64,000 bases of DNA from NCBI GenBank assembly GCA_036620675.1, contig JAZHEE010000020.1; one strand, written 5' to 3'. A model generated the notes under the pieces. It worked only from the letters and a program-made list of their open reading frames with translations. It was not told where the DNA came from and made no database searches. The position numbers were made by a program, and so were the translations under genes. The DNA comes from Jejubacter sp036620675 (GTDB lineage: Bacteria > Pseudomonadota > Gammaproteobacteria > Enterobacterales > Enterobacteriaceae). Positions 1 through 8,654 of the stretch are shown here, piece by piece (positions within the stretch are counted from its first letter, which is position 1; every line of letters begins with the position of its first letter).

Positions 1-674
1 TGGCGAATTTGGCTGGCGCCGGTAAAGGCGCCTTTTTCGTGACCAAACAGCTCGGATTCGATCAAATCGCGCGGGATCGCCGCCATATTCAGGGCTATAA
101 ACGGCGATTTAGCCCGCGGGCTGTGGCGATGCAGCGCATGGGCCACCAGCTCTTTACCTGTACCGGACTCGCCATTAATCAGTACGCTTATCGATGAGCG
201 CGACAGTCGCCCGATAATTCGAAACACGTCCTGCATGGCTGGCGCTTCGCCGATAATATCGGCGGCCGGGCCGCTGGTTTGGGTCAGGCGCGGCTGCTGC
301 TGTTCCTGATAGTGATTGATGGCGCGTTCCACCAGCGCCACCGCTTCGTCGATATCGAACGGTTTTGGCAGATAGTCGAAAGCGCCTTGCTGATAGGCGC
401 TGACGGCAGCGTCCAGATCGGAATGGGCGGTCATAATGATGACCGGAAGCATCGGATGACGCTGTTTAATCTGCTTAAGCAGCGTGAGCCCGTCCATACC
501 CGGCATGCGGATATCGGAAAGCAGCACGTCCGGCGTTCGGGTGGCAAGAGCATCCAGTACCTGATTGCCACTCTCAAAGGCGGTACAGCTAATGCCAGCG
601 CTGGTGAGCGCACGCTCCAGTACCCAGCGGATGGAGCTATCGTCATCGACGATCCAGGCTATCCCTCGTTGCAT
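1..674 (-). CDS. glnG: Nitrogen regulator NtrC (GlnG), 3' end cut by window edge
   Basis: Response regulator and sigma-54 activator of the nitrogen-starvation response, phosphorylated by the adjacent histidine kinase. The visible 224 residues hold a receiver domain (phospho-acceptor Asp in SDIRMPGMDG, about residue 54), a linker, and the first part of the AAA+ domain with Walker A GESGTGKE and the sigma-54 contact loop GAFTGA. The window edge cuts just after that loop, so the rest of the ATPase and the Fis-type DNA-binding domain lie outside. The start is the ATG at 672-674, with GAGGT a few bases upstream. It lies 20 nt downstream of glnL in the same direction, as in the glnALG operon of E. 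coli. Identification rests on recognised family sequence and gene order. Confidence 0.97.
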   Translation of the reverse strand, partial: MQRGIAWIVDDDSSIRWVLERALTSAGISCTAFESGNQVLDALATRTPDVLLSDIRMPGMDGLTLLKQIKQRHPMLPVIIMTAHSDLDAAVSAYQQGAFDYLPKPFDIDEAVALVERAINHYQEQQQPRLTQTSGPAADIIGEAPAMQDVFRIIGRLSRSSISVLINGESGTGKELVAHALHRHSPRAKSPFIALNMAAIPRDLIESELFGHEKGAFTGASQIR

Positions 675-694
675 AGTGACCTCTATTCAGGCGC

Positions 695-1744
695 TTATTT
701 ACGGATGGGCAGGTAGACCGAAAATTCGGTATGGCCCGGCCAACTGTTAAATTCAATTTTCCCCGAGTGCTGATCGATAAGACTGCGGGCAATGGAAAGC
801 CCCAGGCCGGTTCCGCCTTCGCGGCCGCTGACCATCGGATAGAACAGCGTATCCTGCAGGCAGGAAGGAATACCGGGGCCGTTATCTTCAACGTCGATAC
901 GCGCCGCCAGGCGATAGCGCTCGCCGTGCAGCGTTAGCTGGAAGGCGGTGCGGGTACGCAGCGTGATTTCTCCGCCCTGTTCACCGAGCGCCTGGAGCGC
1001 GTTGCGCACAATATTCAGCAGCACCTGTTCAAGCTGATCGGGGTCGTGGGTCAGATCCGGCAGGCTGGGGTCGTAGTCGCGCACCAGGGTGACGTTTTCC
1101 GGCAGTTCCAGCTTCACCAGATTCACCACTCGTTCGGCCACCTTATGGATGCTGTCGGTAATATGCATACCCGGTTGTTGAGGCCCCAGCAGCCTGTCGA
1201 CCAGATTACGCAGCCGGTCGGCCTGTTCGATAATGACGGTGGTATATTCCGTAAGCGCAGGATCCGGCAGGGCGCGATTAAGCAACTGTGCCGCACCGCG
1301 TAGTCCGCCGAGCGGGTTTTTTATCTCGTGGGCCAGACCGCGCACCAGGTCACGGGCTGCCACCTGTTGGGCGTGCTGCAACTGTTCCTGGCTGAGTCGC
1401 CGCTGGTTATCCATAGGGGACATTTCCAGCAGAATCAGGCCGTCCGGCATACGCTGCGCTGACAGTGAAAGAATATGAGCGCGACCGTCTATCACCAGCG
1501 TGACTTCATTATCGATAAAGCCCTGACCGGTGTTCAGGCTTTCGCGCATCAGTTCGATATTCAGCGAAAAATAGCGAAGAAGCTCCGGCAGCGGTGCGCC
1601 GAACAGTTTGCGCGAACTTTGCGCCAGCAACTGCTGAGCGGCGGGATTCGCATAATGCACGGCAAGCGAATCATCCACCAACAGGATGCTGTTCATCAGC
1701 GTATTCAGGATAAGCCCCGCATCGGGCAGTGTGCCATTTGCCAT
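695..1744 (-). CDS. glnL: Nitrogen regulation histidine kinase NtrB (GlnL)
   Basis: Cytoplasmic two-component kinase/phosphatase that sets the phosphorylation of NtrC in response to PII. With the start at MANGTLPDAG the protein is 349 residues, the same length as E. coli GlnL. A longer in-frame start 7 codons upstream is possible but does not match the family. PAS domain in about residues 1-110; phospho-acceptor His139 in GLAHEIKNP; catalytic ATPase region at the C-terminus with DNGPGIP and GGTGLGLSIA. An NtrC-type palindrome at 1766-1782, just upstream, fits the known repression of this internal promoter by NtrC. Two terminators separate it from glnA. Confidence 0.96.
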   Translation of the reverse strand: MANGTLPDAGLILNTLMNSILLVDDSLAVHYANPAAQQLLAQSSRKLFGAPLPELLRYFSLNIELMRESLNTGQGFIDNEVTLVIDGRAHILSLSAQRMPDGLILLEMSPMDNQRRLSQEQLQHAQQVAARDLVRGLAHEIKNPLGGLRGAAQLLNRALPDPALTEYTTVIIEQADRLRNLVDRLLGPQQPGMHITDSIHKVAERVVNLVKLELPENVTLVRDYDPSLPDLTHDPDQLEQVLLNIVRNALQALGEQGGEITLRTRTAFQLTLHGERYRLAARIDVEDNGPGIPSCLQDTLFYPMVSGREGGTGLGLSIARSLIDQHSGKIEFNSWPGHTEFSVYLPIRK

Positions 1745-1765
1745 TGTTAGCCCCCTTCCAGCCAT

Positions 1766-1782
1766 TGCACCATTTTAGTGCA
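1766..1782 (-). promoter_or_regulatory. NtrC-binding site at the glnL promoter
   Basis: The sequence TGCACCATTTTAGTGCA is a 17-bp dyad with TGCAC / GTGCA arms, the NtrC consensus. It lies 22-38 bp upstream of the glnL start, where NtrC represses the internal glnL promoter in enterics. The match is seen directly; the function is by analogy. Confidence 0.85.
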
Positions 1783-1907
1783 TACCGGTGTTCGCTTCAT
1801 TAATAGCCTGGCCCCGGGGCGATATTATTTGCCGTTATAGCTCCGGGCGATCTCACTATCCTTATGAAAACAGGGTACTAATGAACCGTACACGTATTGA
1901 TATGGGA

Positions 1908-1932
1908 GAAAAAAGCCCATCAGAGATGGGCT
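1908..1932 (-). terminator. Second intrinsic terminator downstream of glnA
   Basis: Reading the minus strand, AGCCCATC pairs with GATGGGCT and is followed by TTTTTT (plus-strand A-run 1908-1913). It sits downstream of another terminator and upstream of the glnL promoter, limiting read-through from glnA into glnLG. Confidence 0.8.
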
Positions 1933-1950
1933 AAACGTTTCCACGGCAAC

Positions 1951-1990
1951 AAAAAATCGGCTGCTGCGCCCGAAAGGTAGCGGGCGCAGC
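1951..1990 (-). terminator. Intrinsic terminator immediately after glnA
   Basis: A 10-bp GC-rich stem (GCTGCGCCCG at 1963-1972 with CGGGCGCAGC at 1981-1990) with an 8-nt loop is followed on the minus strand by TTTTTT (1951-1956). It begins 11 nt after the glnA stop codon. Confidence 0.85.
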
Positions 1991-2000
1991 CAGTAACATC

Positions 2001-3410
2001 TTAAACGCTGTAGTACAGTTCGAATTCAACCGGGTGCGGCGTCATGCGAACGCGGTCGTTCTCTTCGCGACGCAGGGCGATGTAGGCATCGATCGCGTCG
2101 TTGGTGAAGACACCGCCCGCGGTCAGAAACTCACGGTCAGCATCCAGGGCTTCCAGAGCCTCTTCCAGAGAGCCGGCAACCTGCGGGATCTCTTTAGCTT
2201 CTTCCGGCGGCAGGTCGTACAGGTTTTTATCCATCGCTTCGCCCGGGTGGATCTTGTTCTTAATACCGTCAAGACCGGCCATCAGCAGGGCGGCGAAAGC
2301 CAGGTACGGGTTGGCCGCCGGATCCGGGAAGCGCACTTCGATACGGCGAGCCTTCGGAGAGGTTACCACCGGGATACGGATAGAGGCGGAACGGTTACGG
2401 GCAGAGTAAGCCAGCATAACCGGTGCTTCATAGCCAGGAACCAGACGTTTGTAGGAGTTGGTGCTCGGGTTGGTCAGGGCATTAATGGCTTTTGCATGCT
2501 TGATGACGCCGCCAATATAGTAGAGCGCCATTTCGGACAGACCTGCGTATTTGTCGCCGGCGAACAGGTTGTTACCGTCTTTCGACAGGGACATATGGCA
2601 GTGCATACCGGAACCGTTATCGCCAAACATCGGCTTGGGCATAAAGGTCGCGGTTTTGCCGAAGCGGTGAGCGACGTTGTGTACCACGTACTTATAGATC
2701 TGAATTTCGTCCGCTTTCTTGGTCATGGTGTTGAAGCGGGTCGCCACTTCGTTCTGACCGGCGGTGGCCACTTCGTGGTGATGCGCTTCAACTACCAGGC
2801 CCATCTCTTCCATGGTCATACACATCACGGAACGGATGTCCTGGGCGGAGTCTACCGGCGGAACCGGGAAATAGCCGCCTTTCACGCCCGGACGGTGGCC
2901 TTTGTTGCCGCCTTCGTATTGAGTGGAAGAGTTCCAGGCGCCTTCGATATCGTCAATAGCGACGTGAGAGCCGGAAATGGAGCTACCGAAACGGATGTCG
3001 TCGAACAGGAAGAATTCCGGCTCCGGCCCGAACAGCACGGTATCGGCAAGGCCGGTGGCGCGCAGATAGTCTTCAGCGCGCTTGGCGATAGAACGCGGAT
3101 CGCGGTCATAGCCCTGAAGTGTGCCCGGCTCCAGAATATCGCAGCGGATAAGCAGCGTCGGCTCTTCATAGAATGGGTCGATCACGGCGGTTGACGGGTC
3201 CGGCATCAGTACCATGTCGGATTCGTTGATGCCTTTCCAGCCGCCGATGGAGGAACCGTCGAACATTTTGCCTTCTTCAAAGAAGTCCTGGTCCACCTGA
3301 TGGGAAGGAATGGTGACGTGCTGCTCTTTCCCTTTAGTATCGGTAAAGCGCAAATCGACAAACTTTATTTCGTGCTCACTCAGCAGCGTCATAACGTGTT
3401 CAGCGGACAT
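2001..3410 (-). CDS. glnA: Glutamine synthetase type I (GlnA)
   Basis: Condenses ammonia and glutamate to glutamine with ATP; a cytosolic dodecamer and the main ammonia-assimilating enzyme under nitrogen limitation. The chosen start MSAEHVMTLL gives 469 residues, equal to E. coli GlnA; the frame is open 32 codons further upstream, but that region holds the promoter. Visible motifs: FDGSSIGGWKGI near residue 50, EPEFFLFD in the metal site, HCHMSLSKDG, the NPSTNSYKRLVPGYEAP region, and NLYDLPPEE carrying the adenylylated tyrosine near residue 397. GGGAGAG precedes the start. A sigma-54 promoter and two upstream NtrC sites lie in the 345-bp gap shared with divergent typA. Confidence 0.98.
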   Translation of the reverse strand: MSAEHVMTLLSEHEIKFVDLRFTDTKGKEQHVTIPSHQVDQDFFEEGKMFDGSSIGGWKGINESDMVLMPDPSTAVIDPFYEEPTLLIRCDILEPGTLQGYDRDPRSIAKRAEDYLRATGLADTVLFGPEPEFFLFDDIRFGSSISGSHVAIDDIEGAWNSSTQYEGGNKGHRPGVKGGYFPVPPVDSAQDIRSVMCMTMEEMGLVVEAHHHEVATAGQNEVATRFNTMTKKADEIQIYKYVVHNVAHRFGKTATFMPKPMFGDNGSGMHCHMSLSKDGNNLFAGDKYAGLSEMALYYIGGVIKHAKAINALTNPSTNSYKRLVPGYEAPVMLAYSARNRSASIRIPVVTSPKARRIEVRFPDPAANPYLAFAALLMAGLDGIKNKIHPGEAMDKNLYDLPPEEAKEIPQVAGSLEEALEALDADREFLTAGGVFTNDAIDAYIALRREENDRVRMTPHPVEFELYYSV

Positions 3411-3489
3411 AGGTAACTCTCCCGGATTTGTCATTGTCGTCGTGGTACAACTTTTGTTTAAAGTGGCTTTTCGCCTTGTTATGGATAAA

Positions 3490-3506
3490 AGCGAAAAGCG
3501 TGCCAA
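3490..3506 (-). promoter_or_regulatory. Sigma-54 promoter of glnA (glnAp2-type)
   Basis: Minus-strand TTGGCACGCTTTTCGCT matches the -24/-12 consensus (TTGGCAC, 5 nt, TCGCT) and is almost the E. coli glnAp2 sequence. It lies about 80 bp upstream of the glnA start. Confidence 0.92.
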
Positions 3507-3577
3507 CTTTCACTTCGCCCCAAAAAGGCGCTATGATGCGCACCGCAGTGAAAAGGGCTGCACCACACTGAACATTA

Positions 3578-3594
3578 TGCACTATAATGGTGCA
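3578..3594. promoter_or_regulatory. NtrC enhancer site proximal to glnAp2
   Basis: TGCACTATAATGGTGCA, a 17-bp NtrC dyad. Its centre is about 105 bp upstream of the inferred sigma-54 start and 32 bp (about three helical turns) from the next site, the spacing of the E. coli glnA enhancer pair. Confidence 0.9.
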
Positions 3595-3609
3595 CTCAGA
3601 GGATGGCGG

Positions 3610-3626
3610 GGCACTAAAATGGTGCG
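3610..3626. promoter_or_regulatory. NtrC enhancer site distal to glnAp2
   Basis: GGCACTAAAATGGTGCG keeps the GCAC / GTGC arms of the NtrC dyad with one changed base at each end. It pairs with the site at 3578-3594 for cooperative binding. The next gene in the other direction is typA. Confidence 0.85.
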
Positions 3627-3694
3627 CTTCCTTCTTTTTCTCTCTCCGTGAAAACGATCACAGACACCAAAAGAAAAAGGTTTTCTGCGATCTG

Positions 3695-3723
3695 TTCAGT
3701 CCTCCGATTAATCCGTGTACAAT
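3695..3723 (+). promoter_or_regulatory. Possible sigma-70 promoter of typA
   Basis: TACAAT at 3718-3723 could be a -10 box, with a weak -35 (TTCAGT) 17 bp upstream, about 33 bp before the typA start codon. Pattern match only. Confidence 0.35.
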
Positions 3724-3755
3724 AACGCGCTATTTCTAATGCCTGAGGCAAAGTT

Positions 3756-5573
3756 GTGATCGAAAATCTGCGTAACATCGCCATTATTGCGCACGTTGAC
3801 CACGGGAAAACCACCCTGGTCGACAAGCTGCTGCAACAATCTGGCACCTTCGGTGAGCGTAATGAGCTGACCGAGCGAGTCATGGACTCCAACGATCTGG
3901 AAAAAGAGCGTGGGATTACCATCCTCGCGAAAAATACGGCTATTAACTGGCGTGACTACCGCATCAACATCGTTGATACCCCGGGGCACGCCGACTTCGG
4001 TGGTGAAGTAGAACGCGTCATGTCGATGGTTGACTCTGTTCTGCTGCTTGTCGACGCAATGGATGGCCCGATGCCGCAGACCCGTTTTGTGACCGAGAAG
4101 GCCTTCGCCAACGGGCTGAAGCCGATCGTGGTCATCAACAAAGTTGACCGTCCCGGCGCGCGCCCGGACTGGGTTGTTGATCAGGTATTCGACCTGTTCG
4201 TCAACCTGGGTGCCACCGACGAGCAGCTGGACTTCCCCATTGTTTACGCGTCCGCGCTGAACGGTATCGCCGGTCTGGATCATGAAGACATGGCCGACGA
4301 TATGACCCCGCTGTTCGAAACCATCGTTAAGCACGTGGAAGCGCCGAACGTTGATCTGAACGGCCCATTCCAGATGCAGATCTCCCAGCTGGACTACAAC
4401 AGCTACGTGGGTGTTATCGGTATTGGTCGTATTAAGCGCGGCGTGGTTAAGCCGAACCAGCAGGTCACCATCATCGATACGGAAGGTAAACGCCGTAACG
4501 GTAAGGTGAGCCAGGTTCTGGGCCACATGGGCCTGCAGCGTATCGAATCTGCTTCTGCCGAAGCGGGCGATATCATCGCTATCACCGGCCTGGGCGAGCT
4601 GAACATCTCCGATACCCTGTGCGATCCGAATAACGTTGAGGCGCTGCCGCCGCTCTCCGTCGATGAGCCGACCGTCTCTATGTACTTCTGCGTTAACACC
4701 TCGCCGTTCTGCGGCAAAGAGGGTAAATACGTGACCTCGCGTCAGATTCTGGACCGTCTGAATAAAGAACTGGTTCACAACGTGGCGCTGCGCGTGGAAG
4801 AAACTGAAGACCCGGATGCCTTCCGCGTTTCCGGTCGTGGCGAACTGCACCTGTCTGTGCTTATCGAAAACATGCGTCGTGAAGGCTTCGAGCTGGCGGT
4901 ATCCCGTCCGAAAGTTATCTTCCGCGAAATCGATGGCCGTAAGCAGGAGCCGTTCGAGCAGGTGACGCTGGATATCGAAGAGCAGAACCAGGGTTCCGTT
5001 ATGGAAGCGCTGGGCCTGCGTAAAGGTGAACTGCGCGACATGCTGCCGGATGGCAAAGGCCGCGTACGTCTGGACTACATCATCCCGAGCCGTGGCTTGA
5101 TCGGTTTCCGTACCGACTTCATGACCATGACTTCCGGTACCGGTCTGCTGTACTCCACCTTCAGCCACTACGATGACGTGCGTCCGGGTGAAATTGGCCA
5201 GCGCCAGAACGGCGTGCTGATCTCTAACGGTCAGGGCAAAGCGGTTGCTTATGCACTCTACAGCCTGCAGGATCGCGGTAAGTTGTTCCTGGGCCACGGC
5301 GCCGAAGTGTATGAAGGCCAGATAATCGGTATTCACAGCCGTTCCAACGACCTGACTGTGAACTGCCTGACCGGTAAGAAGCTGACCAACATGCGTGCTT
5401 CCGGTACTGACGAAGCCACCACCCTGTCTCCGCCAATCAAAATGACCCTGGAGCAGGCGCTGGAGTTCATCGATGATGATGAACTGGTAGAAGTCACCCC
5501 AACCTCAGTGCGTCTGCGTAAGCGTTATCTGACGGAAAACGAGCGTAAACGCGCTAACCGTTCTAAAGAGTAA
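3756..5573 (+). CDS. typA: Ribosome-associated GTPase TypA/BipA
   Basis: Translational GTPase of the EF-G/LepA class that acts on the ribosome in 50S assembly and in stress or low-temperature growth. 605 residues (E. coli about 607). G-domain motifs: AHVDHGKTTL at residues 12-21, ERGITI near 50, DTPGHADF near 73, NKVD near 128. Domain II and EF-G III/V-like domains follow (SGRGELHLSVLIENMRREG), then the BipA-specific C-terminal region. The start is GTG at 3756, preceded by TGAGG; ATG is absent at the conserved MIENLRNIAI start. It is divergent from glnA, as in E. coli, and followed by a strong terminator. Confidence 0.98.
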   Translation: MIENLRNIAIIAHVDHGKTTLVDKLLQQSGTFGERNELTERVMDSNDLEKERGITILAKNTAINWRDYRINIVDTPGHADFGGEVERVMSMVDSVLLLVDAMDGPMPQTRFVTEKAFANGLKPIVVINKVDRPGARPDWVVDQVFDLFVNLGATDEQLDFPIVYASALNGIAGLDHEDMADDMTPLFETIVKHVEAPNVDLNGPFQMQISQLDYNSYVGVIGIGRIKRGVVKPNQQVTIIDTEGKRRNGKVSQVLGHMGLQRIESASAEAGDIIAITGLGELNISDTLCDPNNVEALPPLSVDEPTVSMYFCVNTSPFCGKEGKYVTSRQILDRLNKELVHNVALRVEETEDPDAFRVSGRGELHLSVLIENMRREGFELAVSRPKVIFREIDGRKQEPFEQVTLDIEEQNQGSVMEALGLRKGELRDMLPDGKGRVRLDYIIPSRGLIGFRTDFMTMTSGTGLLYSTFSHYDDVRPGEIGQRQNGVLISNGQGKAVAYALYSLQDRGKLFLGHGAEVYEGQIIGIHSRSNDLTVNCLTGKKLTNMRASGTDEATTLSPPIKMTLEQALEFIDDDELVEVTPTSVRLRKRYLTENERKRANRSKE

Positions 5574-5587
5574 TCTTTTCCGGTACT

Positions 5588-5618
5588 GAAAAAGCCTCCG
5601 CTTGCGGGGGCTTTTTTT
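5588..5618 (+). terminator. Intrinsic terminator of typA
   Basis: AAAAGCCTCCG, CTTG loop, CGGGGGCTTTT with a run of seven T, starting 15 nt after the typA stop. The A-run on the left arm could let it act on both strands. Confidence 0.92.
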
Positions 5619-5627
5619 ATGGTTCAT

Positions 5628-5770
5628 CGCCGGGAAACTCCCTCTCCCGTTTCGGGAGGGGGCCGGGGTGAGGGTGACAGGCAGCTCCGGCGCCCGGTTT
5701 CAGAATAAAACCGGCAGAATATGACGATGCAGAGGGCAGTTCCGTTCATTGGCGGGAAACTCCCTCTCCC
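5628..5770. repeat. Intergenic repeated element (two partial copies)
   Basis: The segment GGGAAACTCCCTCTCCC occurs at about 5632-5648 and again at about 5754-5770, about 122 bp apart. The first copy continues into a CCCTCTCCCG / CGGGAGGG hairpin and GGCCGGGGTGAGGGTG, a pattern common in dispersed intergenic palindromes of proteobacteria. The second copy has a shorter CCCT...AGGG hairpin. No credible gene lies between typA and the AraC gene. Confidence 0.6.
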
Positions 5771-5898
5771 TTCAGGGAGTGTACGTTCCGGAACCGACAT
5801 GAGAAAAATCACCTTAAGGTGAACGGAACCTTCTCCTGCGCTACATACTCACCCGGAAGCGGTACTTCAGCTTCACGACAATCCGCGATGAACCTTTT

Positions 5899-6765
5899 TT
5901 ATGGCTCTCTGCGCCGGGTCAATGTGGAAGGCGCAACGCCGAATTTCTGCTTAAAGGCCTTGCTAAAATGAAAGGTATCAAAGAAGTTCAGCATATCCGC
6001 CACCTGGCTCACGCCGTGCCGTTCCTGTTTAAGCAGCGACTGCGCCAGTTCCAGGCGGGCATCCAGGTAGTATTCTCTGGGGCTCTTGCCGGTATAACGT
6101 AGAAACAGTCGCCGCAGATACTGCTCGCTGCACTGCATACGCAGCGCCATTTCGCTAACCGTCCAGCGCCGCTGAAGATCGGCATGGAGCGCGGTCAGCA
6201 GCTTTTCCAGGCGGATAAACTGCGGCTCCCGGGCGCCGTTGTGGGCAATCAGGCAGATCCACTGATAAATCATATGGGTCAGCGCGGCCACCGCCAGATT
6301 ATTTTCCATCGATACCGGGCTCTGAATCAGCCGCTCCACCTCTTCCAGCTGGTGGTTAAATGTCTCGCCATTATATATTAGCGCCGGTTGTGATAACGGA
6401 ATATCCATTGCGCCGGTGGGAATAAATTCCATCCAGTACTGTTCCCAGACCAGCCCGTCGCAATAATAGGATTTAATATCAGTGGGTTTTAGAAAAATAA
6501 CGCAATTGCCATTAAGCGTAACCACTGAATTATCCTGGAGGATAACTTTACCGCTTCCCTGGAGCGTATAAATGGCTACCCAGGAGTTGGCAATCAGCGG
6601 TTTCCGTTTATCACGCGGCCAGCTGACCACGTAGTGGTTATCCGCCAGGGTATGCCATAGCGCCAGAAGAGCGAGGCCGCTTGAGATCACATTTTCTTCA
6701 AGAACCAGCGGAATATTATAGGTAGTTTCGGTTTTTACATCCGAAACGCCAGTTTTTCCATTCAT
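5899..6765 (-). CDS. yidL: AraC-family regulator YidL
   Basis: Transcription regulator with an N-terminal cupin-like ligand domain (about residues 20-160) and a C-terminal pair of helix-turn-helix motifs (about 190-285, with CSEQYLRRLFLRYTGKSP and DTFHFSKAFKQKFGVAPS). 288 residues from the start MNGKTGVSDV, which has GGAGAA upstream; an earlier in-frame start 8 codons upstream is less likely. The sequence closely follows E. coli YidL. It is divergent from the symporter-sulfatase operon, so it probably controls that operon; its inducer is unknown. Confidence 0.92.
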   Translation of the reverse strand: MNGKTGVSDVKTETTYNIPLVLEENVISSGLALLALWHTLADNHYVVSWPRDKRKPLIANSWVAIYTLQGSGKVILQDNSVVTLNGNCVIFLKPTDIKSYYCDGLVWEQYWMEFIPTGAMDIPLSQPALIYNGETFNHQLEEVERLIQSPVSMENNLAVAALTHMIYQWICLIAHNGAREPQFIRLEKLLTALHADLQRRWTVSEMALRMQCSEQYLRRLFLRYTGKSPREYYLDARLELAQSLLKQERHGVSQVADMLNFFDTFHFSKAFKQKFGVAPSTLTRRREP

Positions 6766-6944
6766 TTTATTTCTCCGGCAGAGAATCATGCAGCCAACCT
6801 GGCAGAGAAACGTAACAGATTTTCCCCCAGCCAGGGAGATTATCAGGTCGTTTTGAGAATTCAGTCAGCCGCGCCCTTAAGCCGCCTTTTATTTCCTCTG
6901 TAGCCAGGCCATGCGGGGCATAACGATAACTAAAGGCCAATGAA

Positions 6945-8654
6945 ATGAATATTCTGCAACTCGTGAGCTTTTTTGCTTTCACCCTGCTGGTGGCGCTGGT
7001 CACCTGGTGGAAGCTACGTAAAGATGATACCCAATCCCGACAGGGGTACTTCCTGGCCGGCCGCTCTCTGAAGGCGCCGGTTATTGCCGCTTCTTTGATG
7101 CTAACCAACCTCTCGACCGAACAGCTGGTGGGCCTGAGTGGCCAGGCGTACAAGAGCGGGATGTCGGTGATGGCCTGGGAGGTTATCTCGGCGATTCCGC
7201 TTATCTTCCTGGCGCTGATTTTTCTGCCGAAGTACCTGCAACGCGGTATCGCCACCATTCCTGACTTTATTGAAGAGCGCTACGATAAAACTACCCGCAT
7301 CATCGTGGATTGCTGCTTTCTGATTGCCACCGGCATCTGTTTTCTGCCCATCGTGCTCTATTCCGGCGCGCTGGCCCTTAACAGCCTGTTTCACGTTGGC
7401 GAATCACTGGGGATCACCCAGAACGCTGCCATCTGGGCGATGGTGATTCTGCTGGGCTTTGCCGGCATGATGTACGCCGTTATCGGCGGGCTGAAGGCCA
7501 TCGCTGTGGCCGATGTCATCAACGGTATCGGTCTGGTCATCGGCGGCCTGATGGTGCCGGTTTTTGGTCTGATGGCGATGGGGCACGGCAGCTTCCTGCG
7601 CGGCGTTGAGCAACTGACAACGGTACATAGCGAAAAGTTGAACTCCATTGGCGGCAGCAGCGATCCGGTGCCGATCGGCGCGGCGCTGACCGGGCTGATT
7701 CTGGTGAACACCTTCTACTGGTGTACTAACCAGGGCATCGTACAGCGTACACTGGCATCGAAAAGCCTTTCCGAAGGGCAGAAGGGCGCCCTGCTAACGG
7801 CGGTGTTAAAAATGCTCGACCCGCTGATTCTGGTTCTGCCGGGGCTGATCGCTTTCCACCTTTTCCAGTCGCTGCCCAAGGCGGATATGGCTTACCCGGC
7901 GCTGGTCAATGCCGTGATGCCGACCCCGCTGGTGGGCTTCTTCGGCGCGGTACTGTTCGGCGCCATCATCAGCACTTTTAACGGTTTTCTGAACAGTGCC
8001 AGCACCCTGTTTAGCTTAGGGATCTACAGTCGCCTGATTAACCCTGACGCCGAAGCGCAAAAGCAGGTCACCGTGGGGCGCTGGTTTGGTCTGGGGCTGG
8101 CGCTGGTTTCCGTGCTGGTAGCGCCCTGGATAGCCAACGCGCCTGAAGGACTCTATTCGTGGATGAAACAGCTTAACGGTATCTATAACGTTCCGCTGGT
8201 CACGATCGTGATTATGGGATTCTTCTTCCCGCGTATTCCGGCACTGGCGGCCAAGGCGGCGCTGCTGTTCGGTATTGTCAGCTATATCGTGATCAACTAC
8301 CTGGTGGATTTCAATTTCCACTTCCTCTACGTGCTGTTCTGCACCTTCTGCATCAATGTCGCGCTGATGCTGGTTCTGGGCTGGCTGAAACCGCGCGAGA
8401 CGCCGTTTCGCTTTAACGACGCTTTCGCGGTGGATATGCAGCCCTGGCGTCATACGAAAATCGCTGCCGTGGGCGTGCTGCTGGGCATGATCGGTGTTTA
8501 CGCCGGGCTGGCGACATTCGGCGGCTATTCCACCAAATGGCTGGCTGTGGCCTGCTATGCGGCGGTGGTAGGCATTGTGGGATACCTGATTTATAGCGGT
8601 CGCTGCGCCAGGCGCGCAGCGTCAAAACTGGCTTGCGACGTTAAGGAGAAATGA
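6945..8654 (+). CDS. yidK: Sodium/solute symporter YidK (SSS family)
   Basis: Inner-membrane cotransporter of the sodium:solute symporter family, 569 residues with about 13-14 hydrophobic helices and near-continuous similarity to E. coli YidK (LAGRSLKAPVIAASLMLTNL, STEQLVGLSGQAYKSGM, and CTNQGIVQRTLASKSL). The substrate is not known. Co-location with a sulfatase and its maturase suggests a sulfated sugar or other sulfate ester, or its desulfated product; this is inference from context. First gene of the yidKJHGF-like operon; its stop codon overlaps the start region of the sulfatase gene. Confidence 0.93.
   Translation: MNILQLVSFFAFTLLVALVTWWKLRKDDTQSRQGYFLAGRSLKAPVIAASLMLTNLSTEQLVGLSGQAYKSGMSVMAWEVISAIPLIFLALIFLPKYLQRGIATIPDFIEERYDKTTRIIVDCCFLIATGICFLPIVLYSGALALNSLFHVGESLGITQNAAIWAMVILLGFAGMMYAVIGGLKAIAVADVINGIGLVIGGLMVPVFGLMAMGHGSFLRGVEQLTTVHSEKLNSIGGSSDPVPIGAALTGLILVNTFYWCTNQGIVQRTLASKSLSEGQKGALLTAVLKMLDPLILVLPGLIAFHLFQSLPKADMAYPALVNAVMPTPLVGFFGAVLFGAIISTFNGFLNSASTLFSLGIYSRLINPDAEAQKQVTVGRWFGLGLALVSVLVAPWIANAPEGLYSWMKQLNGIYNVPLVTIVIMGFFFPRIPALAAKAALLFGIVSYIVINYLVDFNFHFLYVLFCTFCINVALMLVLGWLKPRETPFRFNDAFAVDMQPWRHTKIAAVGVLLGMIGVYAGLATFGGYSTKWLAVACYAAVVGIVGYLIYSGRCARRAASKLACDVKEK

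Noticed and set aside
2034..3194. 386-codon open frame antisense to glnA
   Set aside because: Shadow of glnA codon bias.
3708..5336. 542-codon open frame antisense to typA
   Set aside because: It mirrors the codon structure of typA, has no ribosome site or family features, and typA is certain.
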